A DNA stretch of 64,000 nucleotides from NCBI RefSeq assembly GCF_963677305.1, contig NZ_OY781925.1, forward strand, positions 3,500,783 to 3,564,782. The letters are read 5' to 3'. A program made the position numbers and the translations under genes. The notes under the pieces were generated by a model. It saw only the letters and a list, made by a program, of their open reading frames with translations, was not told where the DNA came from and did no database searches. This document shows, one piece after another, positions 35,941-44,787 of the stretch. Source of the DNA: an uncultured Holophaga sp. Lineage in GTDB: Bacteria; Acidobacteriota; Holophagae; Holophagales; Holophagaceae. The number at the start of each line of letters is the position of its first letter. Position 1 is the stretch's first letter.

Positions 35941-37188
35941 ATGGTCACACCGAGCCGATCCTCCGCCGCCCAAGTCCTCCACCGTGTATTCGGGGAGGGA
36001 CAAAGGGTACCCGACGCCTGGGATGCCCGCCTCAGCCATGAGGACGCCGCCCTGGCCCAAGCCCTCCTGGGGCTCTGTCTCCGGCGCTGGGGCCGCCTCA
36101 TGGCCTGGCTCACCCCCCACCTCAAGGACCCCAAGCGGGGCCTGCCCCTGGGCTCCCAGGTCGCCCTGGCCCAGGGGCTGGCCCAGTTGGCCTGGCTGCC
36201 GGGGGTCGGTGCCCACGCCGCCGTCAACGAGTCGGTGGAGCTGGCTGCGGACCGGGAGCTGGGTTTCCCTCCGCACCGGGGCCTGGTGAACGCCATCCTG
36301 CGCCGGGCCTCCGGTGATCGGGAGGGGCTCAGAGCCGCCCTGGACGACCTCCCAGCGAGCCTGGACCGCACCCCCTGGGCGGAGCGGATCCTCAGGGCGG
36401 CCCATCCGGGCCGGGAGGAACAGGAGGCTCTCTGGACCAGGCTCCAGGTCCCACCCTCCCCCTGGTTCCGCACCCTTGACGATACGCCCCTCCCCGAGGG
36501 GATGGAGCGGGACCTCCGCGCCACGGAGGCCCTCCACCTGGCTCCCGGGAGCCCCTTCCCCCGGGCCTGGCTCCTGGAGGGGCATGGCATGGTCCAGGAC
36601 CTCAGCTCCCAGGCCCTCATGGACTTCCAATGGGATTCTCCTGTCACCCGGATCCTGGACACCTGCGCCGCCCCGGGTGGCAAGACCACAGCGCTCTCAC
36701 GCCGCTTCCCCGAAGCGGCCCTCTTCGCCCTGGAGCAGGAGCCCCGGCGGGGCCAGCGCCTCCGGGAGAACCTGGAGAAGCGCAAGGTCCGGGCGCAGGT
36801 GATGGTGGAGGAGGCGGGCGCCTGGATGGCCAAGGGAGGGCGCCCCTTCGACCTCATCCTCCTGGACGCCCCCTGCTCCGGAACAGGGACCCTCCAGAAG
36901 CACCCGGAGCTCACCTGGCTGGGCCAGACCGTGGACCTGGGCAGACTCCAGGCCACCCAGGCGAGGCTCCTGGACCATGCGGCCGCCCGCCTCGTCCCGG
37001 GGGGCCTGCTGCTCTACGCCGTCTGCTCCTGGCTCCCTGAGGAGGGCGCAGATCAGGCTGCGGCCTTCCTGAAGCGCCACCCCGGGATGAGCCCGGCGGA
37101 GGTCTGGGGGGGGCACAGCGCCTTCCACCCCGATCCTCTTACCTGGCCCGGCGAAGGTTTCCAAGGATTTGCGTTCACGAAGGGGTGA
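35941..37188 (+). CDS. rsmB: 16S rRNA (cytosine-967-C5) methyltransferase RsmB
   Basis: The 415-residue protein has an N-terminal NusB-like helical domain (about 1-140, including NESVELA and GLVNAILRR). A Rossmann methyltransferase domain follows: DTCAAPGGKTTALS for SAM binding, LLDAPCSGTGTLQKHPEL with one catalytic Cys, and LLYAVCSWLPEEG with the second. RsmB methylates C967 of 16S rRNA. The ATG at 35941 is chosen because the first conserved helix follows. Confidence 0.92.
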   Translation: MVTPSRSSAAQVLHRVFGEGQRVPDAWDARLSHEDAALAQALLGLCLRRWGRLMAWLTPHLKDPKRGLPLGSQVALAQGLAQLAWLPGVGAHAAVNESVELAADRELGFPPHRGLVNAILRRASGDREGLRAALDDLPASLDRTPWAERILRAAHPGREEQEALWTRLQVPPSPWFRTLDDTPLPEGMERDLRATEALHLAPGSPFPRAWLLEGHGMVQDLSSQALMDFQWDSPVTRILDTCAAPGGKTTALSRRFPEAALFALEQEPRRGQRLRENLEKRKVRAQVMVEEAGAWMAKGGRPFDLILLDAPCSGTGTLQKHPELTWLGQTVDLGRLQATQARLLDHAAARLVPGGLLLYAVCSWLPEEGADQAAAFLKRHPGMSPAEVWGGHSAFHPDPLTWPGEGFQGFAFTKG

Positions 37189-37215
37189 AAGGCCGCGGCC
37201 CCGGCCCGGCGTGGA

Positions 37216-37779
37216 TCAGAACCCAGCGTCGATGACCTCGCACCAGAAGTGATAGACCATCTGATGAACCTCCTGGATGCGGGCCGTAACCGGGGTGGGC
37301 ACCACCAGCGCCTCGTCGGCCAGCGTCTTCAGGGAACCCCCGTCCCGACCCACCAGAGCCAGAGTCTTCATACCCAGCTCCCGGGCGGACTCGACGGCCC
37401 GGATGACGTTGGGACTGTTACCGCTGGTGCTGATGCCCACCAGCAGGTCCCCGGGCCGACCCAGGGCCTCCACCTGACGGCTGAACACCTGTTCGAATCC
37501 ATAGTCATTGCCGATGGCGGTGAGGGCCGAGGTGTCCGTGCTGAGAGCGATGCCCGCCAGGGCGCGACGCGCCTTCACAAAGCGCCCCGAGAGCTCGGCG
37601 GCGAAGTGCTGGGCATCGGCGGCACTGCCTCCGTTGCCGCAGATCAGGACGCGGCACCCCCGCCGCAGGCGCTCAACCATATCCTCACCCTGGGCGACGA
37701 TGCGGTGCATCTCCCGGGCGAAAAAGGCCTCCTTCAGAGAGAGGGATTCCCGCACATGACCCAGCAACAGCTCGTACAT
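37216..37779 (-). CDS. gmhA: Sedoheptulose-7-phosphate isomerase (phosphoheptose isomerase)
   Basis: The 187-residue SIS-domain enzyme shows [48 protein letters not shown] and [15 protein letters not shown], with [13 protein letters not shown] at the end. These are the hallmark GmhA sequences. It makes D-glycero-D-manno-heptose 7-phosphate, first step of the ADP-heptose pathway for lipopolysaccharide core. The ATG at 37779 follows GGAG by 7 bp. Confidence 0.94.
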   Translation of the reverse strand: MYELLLGHVRESLSLKEAFFAREMHRIVAQGEDMVERLRRGCRVLICGNGGSAADAQHFAAELSGRFVKARRALAGIALSTDTSALTAIGNDYGFEQVFSRQVEALGRPGDLLVGISTSGNSPNVIRAVESARELGMKTLALVGRDGGSLKTLADEALVVPTPVTARIQEVHQMVYHFWCEVIDAGF

Positions 37780-37904
37780 CAAGACACTCCAATGCGCGTT
37801 CAGAAAATTCAGCTTGCCTTCTTACAAGGAAATCCCAACAAGCCCGCCAGAAGCCTGTCAGAGTACCAAGGCGTGTCCCCATAGCATAGGAGAGCCTTCA
37901 CACC

Positions 37905-38858
37905 ATGTCCTGGACGGAATGGATCGCCAGCCAGCATACCTTCTTCATGCACCTGCCGGTGGCGGCGGCGGTGATGCTGGTCATCCCACTCATCGCCTCC
38001 CAGCGCATGGGTCGCGGCATCCGTCCCTGGTGGCTTCTCTCCCGCTATTTGGCCATCTTCGGATTCCTGGGCCTGCTCCTGACCATGGTCAGCGGGTACG
38101 CCTCGGTCCCCGGGGCGTCCCCCCTCCGAAGCCTCCTGCCCGGCAGGGCCGCCACCACCCTCGTCTATCACCAGTTCTTCTCCACCCTCAGTCTGGTGCT
38201 GGGCATCCTCACCCTCATCGCCCTCTTCCGGAAGCGGAGGGACCACGAGAGCCTGGGACTCAGCTCCCTTATCCTGGGTCTGCTCTGGGCAGCCAGCATT
38301 CTGGTGGCCCATCGCTATGGGAACCGAATCACGGGACCTGCCCAGCCGCCGCCGCCCCAGATGCCGGCCCCCGCTGCCCCACCAGTCCGGACCCCCCACA
38401 CAGAGGACCCGGAGGCCAAACTGCCCATCCGTATCCTCGACTACCCGAGTCTCACCCCGATCCAGGATGCCCCGATGCGCTCCAAGCCCCACGGGGACCG
38501 TTGGATCCGCACCTGGATCACCCCCTCCTCCGCGGAGGCCTACCGAAAGGGCGAAGCCCTGCCTGAGGGGACCCTGGCCGTACTGAGCACCCTTGAAGAC
38601 CGCTGGGGCCGCCCCAGCTTCGAGCCCGGCCCGCTGTACGCACTGGAGATCCGGAATGGCAGGCCCCAGTTCACCTTCTACTGGGGAGAGGTCCCCGAGA
38701 GCCACCGCAGCGAGATCGGAGGTGCCCAGCGGGCCTACTGGCGCGGAGACGCCCCCGGACTCACGAGTTGTCTGGCTTGCCATGCCCAGGGCGCGGCGCC
38801 CCTGTCCAGTCGGAGTCACTGGGGAGTCCCCCGGAAAGCCCCAGCTTCCACCCCTTGA
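37905..38858 (+). CDS. Membrane-anchored mono-haem protein: DUF2231-like helices plus cytochrome P460-like domain
   Basis: The 317-residue protein begins with four membrane helices (about residues 10-140) resembling DUF2231-type membrane domains (HTFFMHLPVAAAVMLVIPLI, RYLAIFGFLGLLLTMVSGY). A Pro-rich linker (about 145-165, PPPPQMPAPAAPP) leads to a soluble C-terminal domain with WIRTWITPSSAEAYRKGEALPEGTLAVL. That domain carries one c-type haem site, C289-L-A-C292-H293. The layout resembles cytochrome P460 domains with CxxCH near the end. The soluble domain should be periplasmic for haem attachment. Function unknown; electron transfer is inferred. Confidence 0.65.
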   Translation: MSWTEWIASQHTFFMHLPVAAAVMLVIPLIASQRMGRGIRPWWLLSRYLAIFGFLGLLLTMVSGYASVPGASPLRSLLPGRAATTLVYHQFFSTLSLVLGILTLIALFRKRRDHESLGLSSLILGLLWAASILVAHRYGNRITGPAQPPPPQMPAPAAPPVRTPHTEDPEAKLPIRILDYPSLTPIQDAPMRSKPHGDRWIRTWITPSSAEAYRKGEALPEGTLAVLSTLEDRWGRPSFEPGPLYALEIRNGRPQFTFYWGEVPESHRSEIGGAQRAYWRGDAPGLTSCLACHAQGAAPLSSRSHWGVPRKAPASTP

Positions 38859-38903
38859 CCCCAGCACCCATAATGGAGCCATTCATGAAAATGAGGAGGT
38901 TCC

Positions 38904-39383
38904 ATGCGGGGCTCCATCGCGTCGATGTTGGCTGTGATATGGATGGCAGGGTGTCTCGGCGGCCTGAGCAACGCGCTCATGACCGATAATGGTTTCCTCA
39001 TGCCCAAACGGGAGCGCAGCGGGGCTTCCGTCACCATCCTCCGCCCAGGCTGCCTGGGCAACGTCTTCACCGGCGGGGTGGCTGCCCTGATCTCCTGGGG
39101 GCTCTACGGCCCCCTGAGCGCCTACCTGCTCCTGGGCTCCCAGGAGGCCCTGGCGGGGAACCAGAACTTGGCTGGCCTGGGCCTCTCCCTCTCCTCCCTG
39201 GTCGGGGCCATCCTGGTGGGCATGGGTGGAGCCCGATGGCTGAGCAGCGAGGTGGACAAGTCCCTCCTTCGGGCGGCCGCGGCCCATGCAGCCGCGGGAC
39301 ACCCCTCCCTGGCCGCAGCCCAACAGATTGCCCTCGCCCCCCCGGCCCAGGCCCTGGGGGTGGCCAGGAACCTGGTGAAGTAG
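38904..39383 (+). CDS. Small membrane protein of unknown function
   Basis: The 159-residue protein has an N-terminal hydrophobic signal-like helix (5-22) and two further hydrophobic segments (about 52-75 and 88-108). These are followed by an Ala-rich amphipathic tail (about 118-155). I recognise no family. An ATG with AGGAGG-like sequence (AGGAGG at 38891-38896) supports it. It follows the cytochrome-like gene by 45 bp and probably shares its transcript. Confidence 0.55.
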   Translation: MRGSIASMLAVIWMAGCLGGLSNALMTDNGFLMPKRERSGASVTILRPGCLGNVFTGGVAALISWGLYGPLSAYLLLGSQEALAGNQNLAGLGLSLSSLVGAILVGMGGARWLSSEVDKSLLRAAAAHAAAGHPSLAAAQQIALAPPAQALGVARNLVK

Positions 39384-39411
39384 GACCCACACCTCCTCCA
39401 CCGATCACGGG

Positions 39412-39438
39412 CCTCCCCATCCGGTCCCGGATGGAGGG
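39412..39438. terminator. Possible short hairpin between convergent genes
   Basis: CCATCCGG (39417-39424) and CCGGATGG (39427-39434) form an 8-bp stem with minimal loop, next to the end of ftsK. There is no T tract, so termination is uncertain. Confidence 0.3.
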
Positions 39439-39440
39439 AT

Positions 39441-42080
39441 CTACGCCTCCTCCACCAGTACTTCCCTCGGCTTGCTCGCACCTCTGTCAGGGCCGATCAG
39501 CCCCTCTTCCTCCATCCGGTCGATGAGGCGGGCGGCACGGCCATAGCCGATGTTGAGCTTGCGCTGGAGGAGGCTGGTGCTGGCCTTGCGCTCCCGACGG
39601 ACCACGGCCACGGCGCGGTCGTAGATGTCATCCCCACCGGAGCCTCCCGGGTCCTCGTCGGCACCGGCCGTATCCTCGTCCGTCTCCATGGCGCTGAGCA
39701 GGGCCTGGTTGTAGTCGGGCTTGCCCCGCTCCCTGAGCCAGTCCACAAGACGGAGGGTCTCCTCCTCGGAGAGGAAGGGGGCGTGGATGCGGCGCGGCCG
39801 AGCGCTGCCCGGGGCCAGGAAGAGGGCATCGCCCTTGCCCAGAAGCTGCTCGCCGCCCCCTGAGTCTAGGATGGTGCGGCTGTCGATCTTGGTGTTGACG
39901 CGATAGCTGAGCCGACTGGGCAGGTTGGCCTTGATGACCCCGGTGACGATGTCCACACTGGGACGCTGGGTGGCCAGGACCAGATGGATGCCGACGGCGC
40001 GGGCCTTCTGGGCGATGCGGGCAATGCTCTCCTCCACCTCGCTGCGGGCCACCATCATGAGGTCCGCCAGCTCATCGATGACCACCACCACATAGGGCAG
40101 GTGTTCCAGGAAGAGGGGACGGTCCGGCCAGCGGGGGTTGGGCGTGCGGTCGCTGAGGTCGATGGAGCCCCCGAACTCGAGGATCTTCTGATTGAAGCCC
40201 TCCAGGTTGCGGACGGCCAGCAGGGCCAGACGGCGGTAGCGGTCCTCCATCTGGGCCACCACCCACTTGAGCACCCGTCCGGCCTCCTTCATATCCGTGA
40301 CCACAGGGGCCCAGAGGTGGGGGATGTCCTCATAGATGCCCAGCTCCACCATCTTGGGATCCACCAAGATCAGCTTGACCTCGTGGGGCATGGCCCGCAG
40401 CAGGATCGAGCAGATCATGGCATTGACACCCACGGACTTGCCGCTGCCGGTGGAGCCACCGATCAGGAGGTGGGGCATCTTGGCCAGATCGGCCACCACG
40501 GGATGCCCCGCAAGGTCCTTGCCCAGGGCCAGGGTCAGGAGGCTGGTGCCGTCCTTGGCCTCTGGGTCCCGGAAAGCTCCGCTGTCGATGACCTCCCGGA
40601 AGCTGATGGTCTCCCGCCGCGGGTTGGGCACCTCGATACCCACCAGATTCCGGCCGGCGATGCGGTCGATGCGCACCGCCTCGGCCTGCAGGGCCAGGGC
40701 GAGGTCATCCTCCATGTTCATCACCTTGGCCAGGGGCACACCAGGGTCCGGGGCGAACTCGTAGACCGTCACCACCGGACCGGGCTGCATGCCCACCACG
40801 TTGCCCTTGACCTTGAACTCGGTGAGCTTCTGCTGAATGAGCGCGCGGGTGTCCTCCAGGAGACGGGGATCCAACTTTCCTCCGGCCTTGGGGGGATCGA
40901 AGAGGCGCCGGGGGGGCAGCTCCGTCCGATCCACCGGACTGGCGAGGTTCACAGACTTCGGACGCTCCGCCCGCTCGGGACGGGGGCTCCAGGAGGGGCC
41001 TTCAGGCCTGGGGACAGGCAGGTCGGGCATCGAGGGCAGGGGCAGGTGGGGGGTGGGTTCGGTCAACCCGAGGGCGGGCTGCTCGACCCGCCGTCCGAAG
41101 CGGTCCAGCTCCACCTGATCCTCCACCACCAGGGGTTTGGGGGGCGGAGGAGGCGGCAGATCTCGGAGAAGCGCTGGGGGAGGGAGCTCCAGTTCCAGAC
41201 TCGCCGCCGGATCCTCTGCCCAGGGCACGAGGTCCAGGGGCTGGGAGTCGAGCGGCACGGACTCCAGGGGCATGGGGTCCAGGAGCATCGAGTGGATGAC
41301 GGGCAGCGCCATCTCAGCGGATGGCTGATTCCCGGCCCTCCGGTAGGCCAGGGCTTCACGCTCAGCCCGGTCCAGGGCGGCCACCGCGTCTTCGGGAAGG
41401 CCGAGTTCAGCCAGATCGGAGGCGTCGAAGTCCCGCACCGCAACCTTGGGTTTCTCCCGCCACCCCAGGAAGGAGCGGCGCACCATCCCCAGGAAACCCC
41501 GGGCCCCCTGGGCCCCCTTGCCGGGCAGGGGGCGGAACCAGGGCCAGGCCCGCTCGCCGAACCAGCGGACCATGAGCTTGCCGAAAGCCCGGGTGAGCAC
41601 CGGGGCGATCACCAGGGCACAGACGAAGATCACCAGGGAAAGCAGAATGGGGAGCCCTGCAGGGCCCAGGCTGCGCCGGAGGGGCGGCCAGATGCCGTTG
41701 CCGATCCAGCCGCCCCAGCGCAGGGGAATGGCCGACTGGGCGTTCTCCCTGGAACCCAAGGCCCCCAGGGCCGTCCAGAGGGCCAGAGCCAGGACCAGCC
41801 AGGCGAGGCGCCTGTACCAGCGGGCATTGTTCCGGGGGAGGCATTCCCAGAGGATGTAGGCGGGGACCAGCCAGGCCCCCATGCCCATCAGGACCTGGAG
41901 CAGGCCGGCCAGATGGGCACCCCAGGTGCCACAGAGGTTGTGGATGACGGGATCCACCTGCCCCTGGGCAAAGAAGACCAGCGGGTCCCGGGGGTGGAAG
42001 CTGAACAGGGAGAGCACCAGCACCAGGGCGAAGGCGCCAGCCACCACCCTGAGCAGGAGTCTGCCCATCCCCTCTTTCAC
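39441..42080 (-). CDS. ftsK: DNA translocase FtsK/SpoIIIE
   Basis: The 879-residue protein has four membrane helices within the first 190 residues and a Pro/Glu-rich linker (about 290-400). A RecA-like motor has Walker A GGSTGSGKSVGVNAM near 545, LILVDPKMVELGIYEDIPHL, VVVIDELADLMM (Walker B) and LATQRPSVDIVTGVIKANLPSRL. A C-terminal gamma winged helix (LLQRKLNIGYGRAARLIDRMEEEGLIG) reads KOPS. I place the start at GTG 42080, because GGGGAGG lies 5 bp upstream and TM1 follows at once. The frame continues open to 42458 but overlaps the preceding gene. It clears chromosome dimers at the septum. Confidence 0.94.
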   Translation of the reverse strand: MKEGMGRLLLRVVAGAFALVLVLSLFSFHPRDPLVFFAQGQVDPVIHNLCGTWGAHLAGLLQVLMGMGAWLVPAYILWECLPRNNARWYRRLAWLVLALALWTALGALGSRENAQSAIPLRWGGWIGNGIWPPLRRSLGPAGLPILLSLVIFVCALVIAPVLTRAFGKLMVRWFGERAWPWFRPLPGKGAQGARGFLGMVRRSFLGWREKPKVAVRDFDASDLAELGLPEDAVAALDRAEREALAYRRAGNQPSAEMALPVIHSMLLDPMPLESVPLDSQPLDLVPWAEDPAASLELELPPPALLRDLPPPPPPKPLVVEDQVELDRFGRRVEQPALGLTEPTPHLPLPSMPDLPVPRPEGPSWSPRPERAERPKSVNLASPVDRTELPPRRLFDPPKAGGKLDPRLLEDTRALIQQKLTEFKVKGNVVGMQPGPVVTVYEFAPDPGVPLAKVMNMEDDLALALQAEAVRIDRIAGRNLVGIEVPNPRRETISFREVIDSGAFRDPEAKDGTSLLTLALGKDLAGHPVVADLAKMPHLLIGGSTGSGKSVGVNAMICSILLRAMPHEVKLILVDPKMVELGIYEDIPHLWAPVVTDMKEAGRVLKWVVAQMEDRYRRLALLAVRNLEGFNQKILEFGGSIDLSDRTPNPRWPDRPLFLEHLPYVVVVIDELADLMMVARSEVEESIARIAQKARAVGIHLVLATQRPSVDIVTGVIKANLPSRLSYRVNTKIDSRTILDSGGGEQLLGKGDALFLAPGSARPRRIHAPFLSEEETLRLVDWLRERGKPDYNQALLSAMETDEDTAGADEDPGGSGGDDIYDRAVAVVRRERKASTSLLQRKLNIGYGRAARLIDRMEEEGLIGPDRGASKPREVLVEEA

Positions 42081-42148
42081 GCCCCCTCCCCGACCTGCCG
42101 AAGTCTTCCCGATTTTACTGCCTCGCGGCTGCTGACGCTTTTTCAATC

Positions 42149-43729
42149 CTACTGCCCCATGAGCCATGGCAAGCGGTTCCGCGGATCCCAGACCGGCTTG
42201 CCAGAGTCCTTCAGATAGCTGCCGACGGTGGTGAAGGTCCAGCCCGCCGCCAGGGCCCTGTCCAGCCAGGGGCCGAGGATCCGGCCGGGCCTGTCCCGCT
42301 CGGGTCGGCCCGATCCGAGATGCATGAGCACGATGAGCCCCTCCCCATCCCGCCGTTCCATCCGGCTGCTCAGGCGGTCCAGGATGGCATCCCCAGAGTG
42401 GTAGAGCCGGCGCTCCTTCACGGTGGCCCAGTCGAGGGTATCGGCCCCTTCGCTCCATCCGACGTGGCGGTAACCCAGTTCCTCGGCCCAGGTCCTGATC
42501 TCGGCGGTCTGCTCGCCATAGGGGGCTCGCCAGAGGGGATCCATGGGCCTCCCCACAAGATGCAGGAAGAGCCGGTCCGTCTCCAGCAGCTCGGCCTGGA
42601 AGCGCTCCCGGGTCCAGCGGGGATCCCGGCGCATGCCCGGAGCCAGATGGGGATGGGTGAGCGTGTGGTTCCCGATCTCATGCCCCTCATCCGCCATGCG
42701 GCGGACGAGGTCCGGGTAGTGCCGGATGAAGGCCCCGGTCAGGAAGAAGGTCGTACGGATGTGCCTGGCCTTGAGGGCATCCAGGATGTCCAGGGCCACC
42801 TCGGCGGTGGAGCCCCCATCAAAGGTCATGCACACCCGGCGGGCTCCACGGGGCCCTCGGTAGAAATTGAGGGCCTCCCCGGCCCCGGGCCACAGGTCCT
42901 GCCCATGCCGGGGAAGCGGCGACGCGGGTGGAGCCCCTTTGGGCACGCCAGACTGGGGAGCGGGCTTCGGCGCAGGCTTCGCGGGAGACGGGCGGGGCGC
43001 AGGGGCGGGCCGGACCGGGGGCACGCTCGGCGACGGGGCGGGCTTCGGCGCAGGTTTCACGGGGACCGGGCGGGGTGCGGGGGCGGGCCGGACCGGGGGC
43101 GCATTCGGCGACGGGGCGGGCTTCGGCGCAGGTTTCACGGGGACCGGGTGGGGCGCAGGGGCGGGCCGGACCGGGAGCGCACTCGGCGACGGGGCGGGCT
43201 TCGGCGCAGGTTTCGCAGGAGACGGGGGTGCAGCGGGCTTCGGTGGGACCGGGAGGACTTGGGGGGCCGGGCTGGGTTGAGCACGGGGCGCACTCGACGG
43301 AGGGGCAGGCGTCACTGGAGTCGGCTGGGGCGCCGTTGACCGGGGGGCAGGCGCGGGGCCCTCCACAACGGGCTTCGCAGGTGGGGCAGGAGGTCTCCAG
43401 GGCTGGCTCACATCCCAGCGGGCCAGGACCTTCCCTGTACCATCCCTGAGCTCAAGGATCTCCCCCTTGGGGGGCATGTACCGCTCCCATCGCACCGGAC
43501 CGAACTCCACATGCCTGGAGTCGTGGACGTACTGCCCCTCCAGATAGAGGTCCGTGGGCCGATCCACCTCCCCTTCAATCACCAGGACTCCGCCCAGGGT
43601 GTGATAGGACCAGGGGGCCAGCTCAGGAGAAGGGGCCTCCGCCACGGGTACAGGCGGCGGGGGAGCCTTCCGCTCGCAGGCGAGGGAAGCGACCAGGAGC
43701 AGCGTGACCAGGGAGAAGCGGTGGGTCAT
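42149..43729 (-). CDS. Lipoprotein polysaccharide deacetylase (NodB/CE4 domain) with Pro/Ala/Lys repeat linker
   Basis: The 526-residue protein has a lipobox (VASLA-C, about residue 18), a small N-terminal beta domain (40-115), a long low-complexity linker (about 125-300) of PAPKPAPSP-type repeats, and a C-terminal NodB domain. NodB motifs are VCMTFDGGS (normally TFDDG; the second, metal-binding Asp is Gly), EIGNHTLTHPHL, WRAPYGE, DTLDW and LMHLG. CE4 enzymes remove N-acetyl groups from peptidoglycan or polysaccharide. The linker, like PASTA/LysM spacers, may cross the periplasm. The start at 43729 overlaps the upstream PTPS gene by 4 bp. Confidence 0.85.
   Translation of the reverse strand: MTHRFSLVTLLLVASLACERKAPPPPVPVAEAPSPELAPWSYHTLGGVLVIEGEVDRPTDLYLEGQYVHDSRHVEFGPVRWERYMPPKGEILELRDGTGKVLARWDVSQPWRPPAPPAKPVVEGPAPAPRSTAPQPTPVTPAPPSSAPRAQPSPAPQVLPVPPKPAAPPSPAKPAPKPAPSPSALPVRPAPAPHPVPVKPAPKPAPSPNAPPVRPAPAPRPVPVKPAPKPAPSPSVPPVRPAPAPRPSPAKPAPKPAPQSGVPKGAPPASPLPRHGQDLWPGAGEALNFYRGPRGARRVCMTFDGGSTAEVALDILDALKARHIRTTFFLTGAFIRHYPDLVRRMADEGHEIGNHTLTHPHLAPGMRRDPRWTRERFQAELLETDRLFLHLVGRPMDPLWRAPYGEQTAEIRTWAEELGYRHVGWSEGADTLDWATVKERRLYHSGDAILDRLSSRMERRDGEGLIVLMHLGSGRPERDRPGRILGPWLDRALAAGWTFTTVGSYLKDSGKPVWDPRNRLPWLMGQ
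42975..43212 (-). repeat. 78-bp tandem repeat, about three units, inside the deacetylase gene
   Basis: The sequence CGGCGACGGGGCGGGCTTCGG recurs at 43028, 43106 and 43184, a period of exactly 78 bp (26 codons). Each unit encodes VRPAPAPxPxPxKPAPKPAP with small changes at the ends. Frame is kept, so unit gain or loss would only change linker length. Confidence 0.85.
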
Positions 43730-44073
43730 GCACGCTCCAGGCAAGCCGCCCAGTAGTTCGCCTTCTCCCGGATCCGCACACGGACCGGGTGGCAGCCCGC
43801 CGCCTCCAGGTGCTCGAAGGCCCACTGGGCCAGCAGCTCGGCGGTGGGATTCCGCCCCTGGAGCCGCCCATGTTCATTGAGCAGGCTGTAGTCAAGCGCA
43901 GACACCCAGTGGTCCAGGGCCGCGACGAAGCGCGCTTCCTCCCCGCCCCCCTCGAGCCTCACCTCCGCCTCGACGGCCCAGTTGTGCCCGTGCCGGGGCT
44001 CCATGAAGCCGGGCAGGTCATGGAAGTGGTCGGCCACGAAGGGGCGCTGGAGGGTCAGAGTCGGCAGAGACAC
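43726..44073 (-). CDS. PTPS-fold enzyme with a PTPS-III (FolB-bypass) signature; QueD homologue
   Basis: The 115-residue protein belongs to the 6-pyruvoyl-tetrahydropterin synthase/QueD superfamily. Zinc ligands are H16 (ADHFH), H28 and H30 (RHGHNW), with the usual LDYSLLNEHG strand and TAELLAQW helix. QueD and PTPS-I/II carry a catalytic Cys in CxxxHGH. Here that position is Met (M24) and the motif is E25-x-x-H-G-H. As I know the COG0720 family, ExxHGH marks PTPS-III, which converts 7,8-dihydroneopterin triphosphate to 6-hydroxymethyl-dihydropterin, replacing FolB in folate synthesis. It sits in a minus-strand run after the HD hydrolase gene and before the deacetylase gene. A QueD role is the alternative. 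Confidence 0.8.
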   Translation of the reverse strand: MSLPTLTLQRPFVADHFHDLPGFMEPRHGHNWAVEAEVRLEGGGEEARFVAALDHWVSALDYSLLNEHGRLQGRNPTAELLAQWAFEHLEAAGCHPVRVRIREKANYWAACLERA

Positions 44074-44123
44074 GGAGTCAGTCTAGCGGGGAAGGCCCTG
44101 GCCGGCTCGGGAAACTCCCAGGC

Positions 44124-44768
44124 TCACAGCTCCTCGCGGAGCCCTTCGAGATAGGCCAGCATCCGCTGGTGGCGCCTTTCGGCCTCCCGCCGCCCGGCAC
44201 CGGTGTTCATGCCCCCAGCCAGGCGGAGCAGCTTGCGCTCGAAGTGGTCCAGACTGTAGCGCTTGTCATCCAATTGCCGCGCCTCCCCCCAGGGATCCTC
44301 CTCATCCCACATACCCGCCCCCATGGAGCCGCCCGTGGCGAAGACCCGGGCAATGCCGATGGCCCCCAGGGCGTCGAGGCGATCCGCGTCCTGGAGCACA
44401 GCCCCCTCCAGGGAGCGGGGAGCCAGCCCCCCGGAGAAGCTGTGGGTCTCCACCGCATCGGCCACAGCCTCCGCACAGGGGGCCAGTCCCGGATGCTCCA
44501 TGCACCAGACGCGGGCCTCCCGGGCCGAGTACTCGGCCGTCCTCGGCGAGTCGGGATGGTTCTTGGGCAGATAGACCAGGTCGTGCAGAAGGGCCGCGGA
44601 ACGGCAGATCACTTCCGCGGCCCCCTCCTCCTGGGCCAGGACGGAGGCCAGACGGACGACCCGCAGGACATGTCCCAGACCGTGGGCCCCGTCCCTGCCC
44701 TCTCCGGCCATGCGCTGTTTCAGGCGATCCAGGAGACGGGGGTCGGGAGGAAGGGCATCGCTTATCAT
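44124..44768 (-). CDS. HD-domain phosphohydrolase
   Basis: The 214-residue protein has an HD pattern: HGLGHVLRVVRLAS (first His), LLHDLVYLPKNH (His-Asp) and LQDADRLDALGAIGIARVFATGG (final Asp). This matches the YedJ/YpgQ-type HD hydrolases acting on nucleotides. Two adjacent ATG codons (44771 and 44768) are possible starts. Only about 16 bp separate them from the divergent dsbD start. It heads the minus-strand run leading through the PTPS gene to ftsK. Confidence 0.8.
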   Translation of the reverse strand: MISDALPPDPRLLDRLKQRMAGEGRDGAHGLGHVLRVVRLASVLAQEEGAAEVICRSAALLHDLVYLPKNHPDSPRTAEYSAREARVWCMEHPGLAPCAEAVADAVETHSFSGGLAPRSLEGAVLQDADRLDALGAIGIARVFATGGSMGAGMWDEEDPWGEARQLDDKRYSLDHFERKLLRLAGGMNTGAGRREAERRHQRMLAYLEGLREEL

Positions 44769-44787
44769 CATGATGCGAGGGTACCCG

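Noticed and set aside
42975..43212. Regular repeats that might suggest a CRISPR array
   Set aside because: The 78-bp units are directly tandem, without spacers, and encode an in-frame Pro/Ala/Lys linker.
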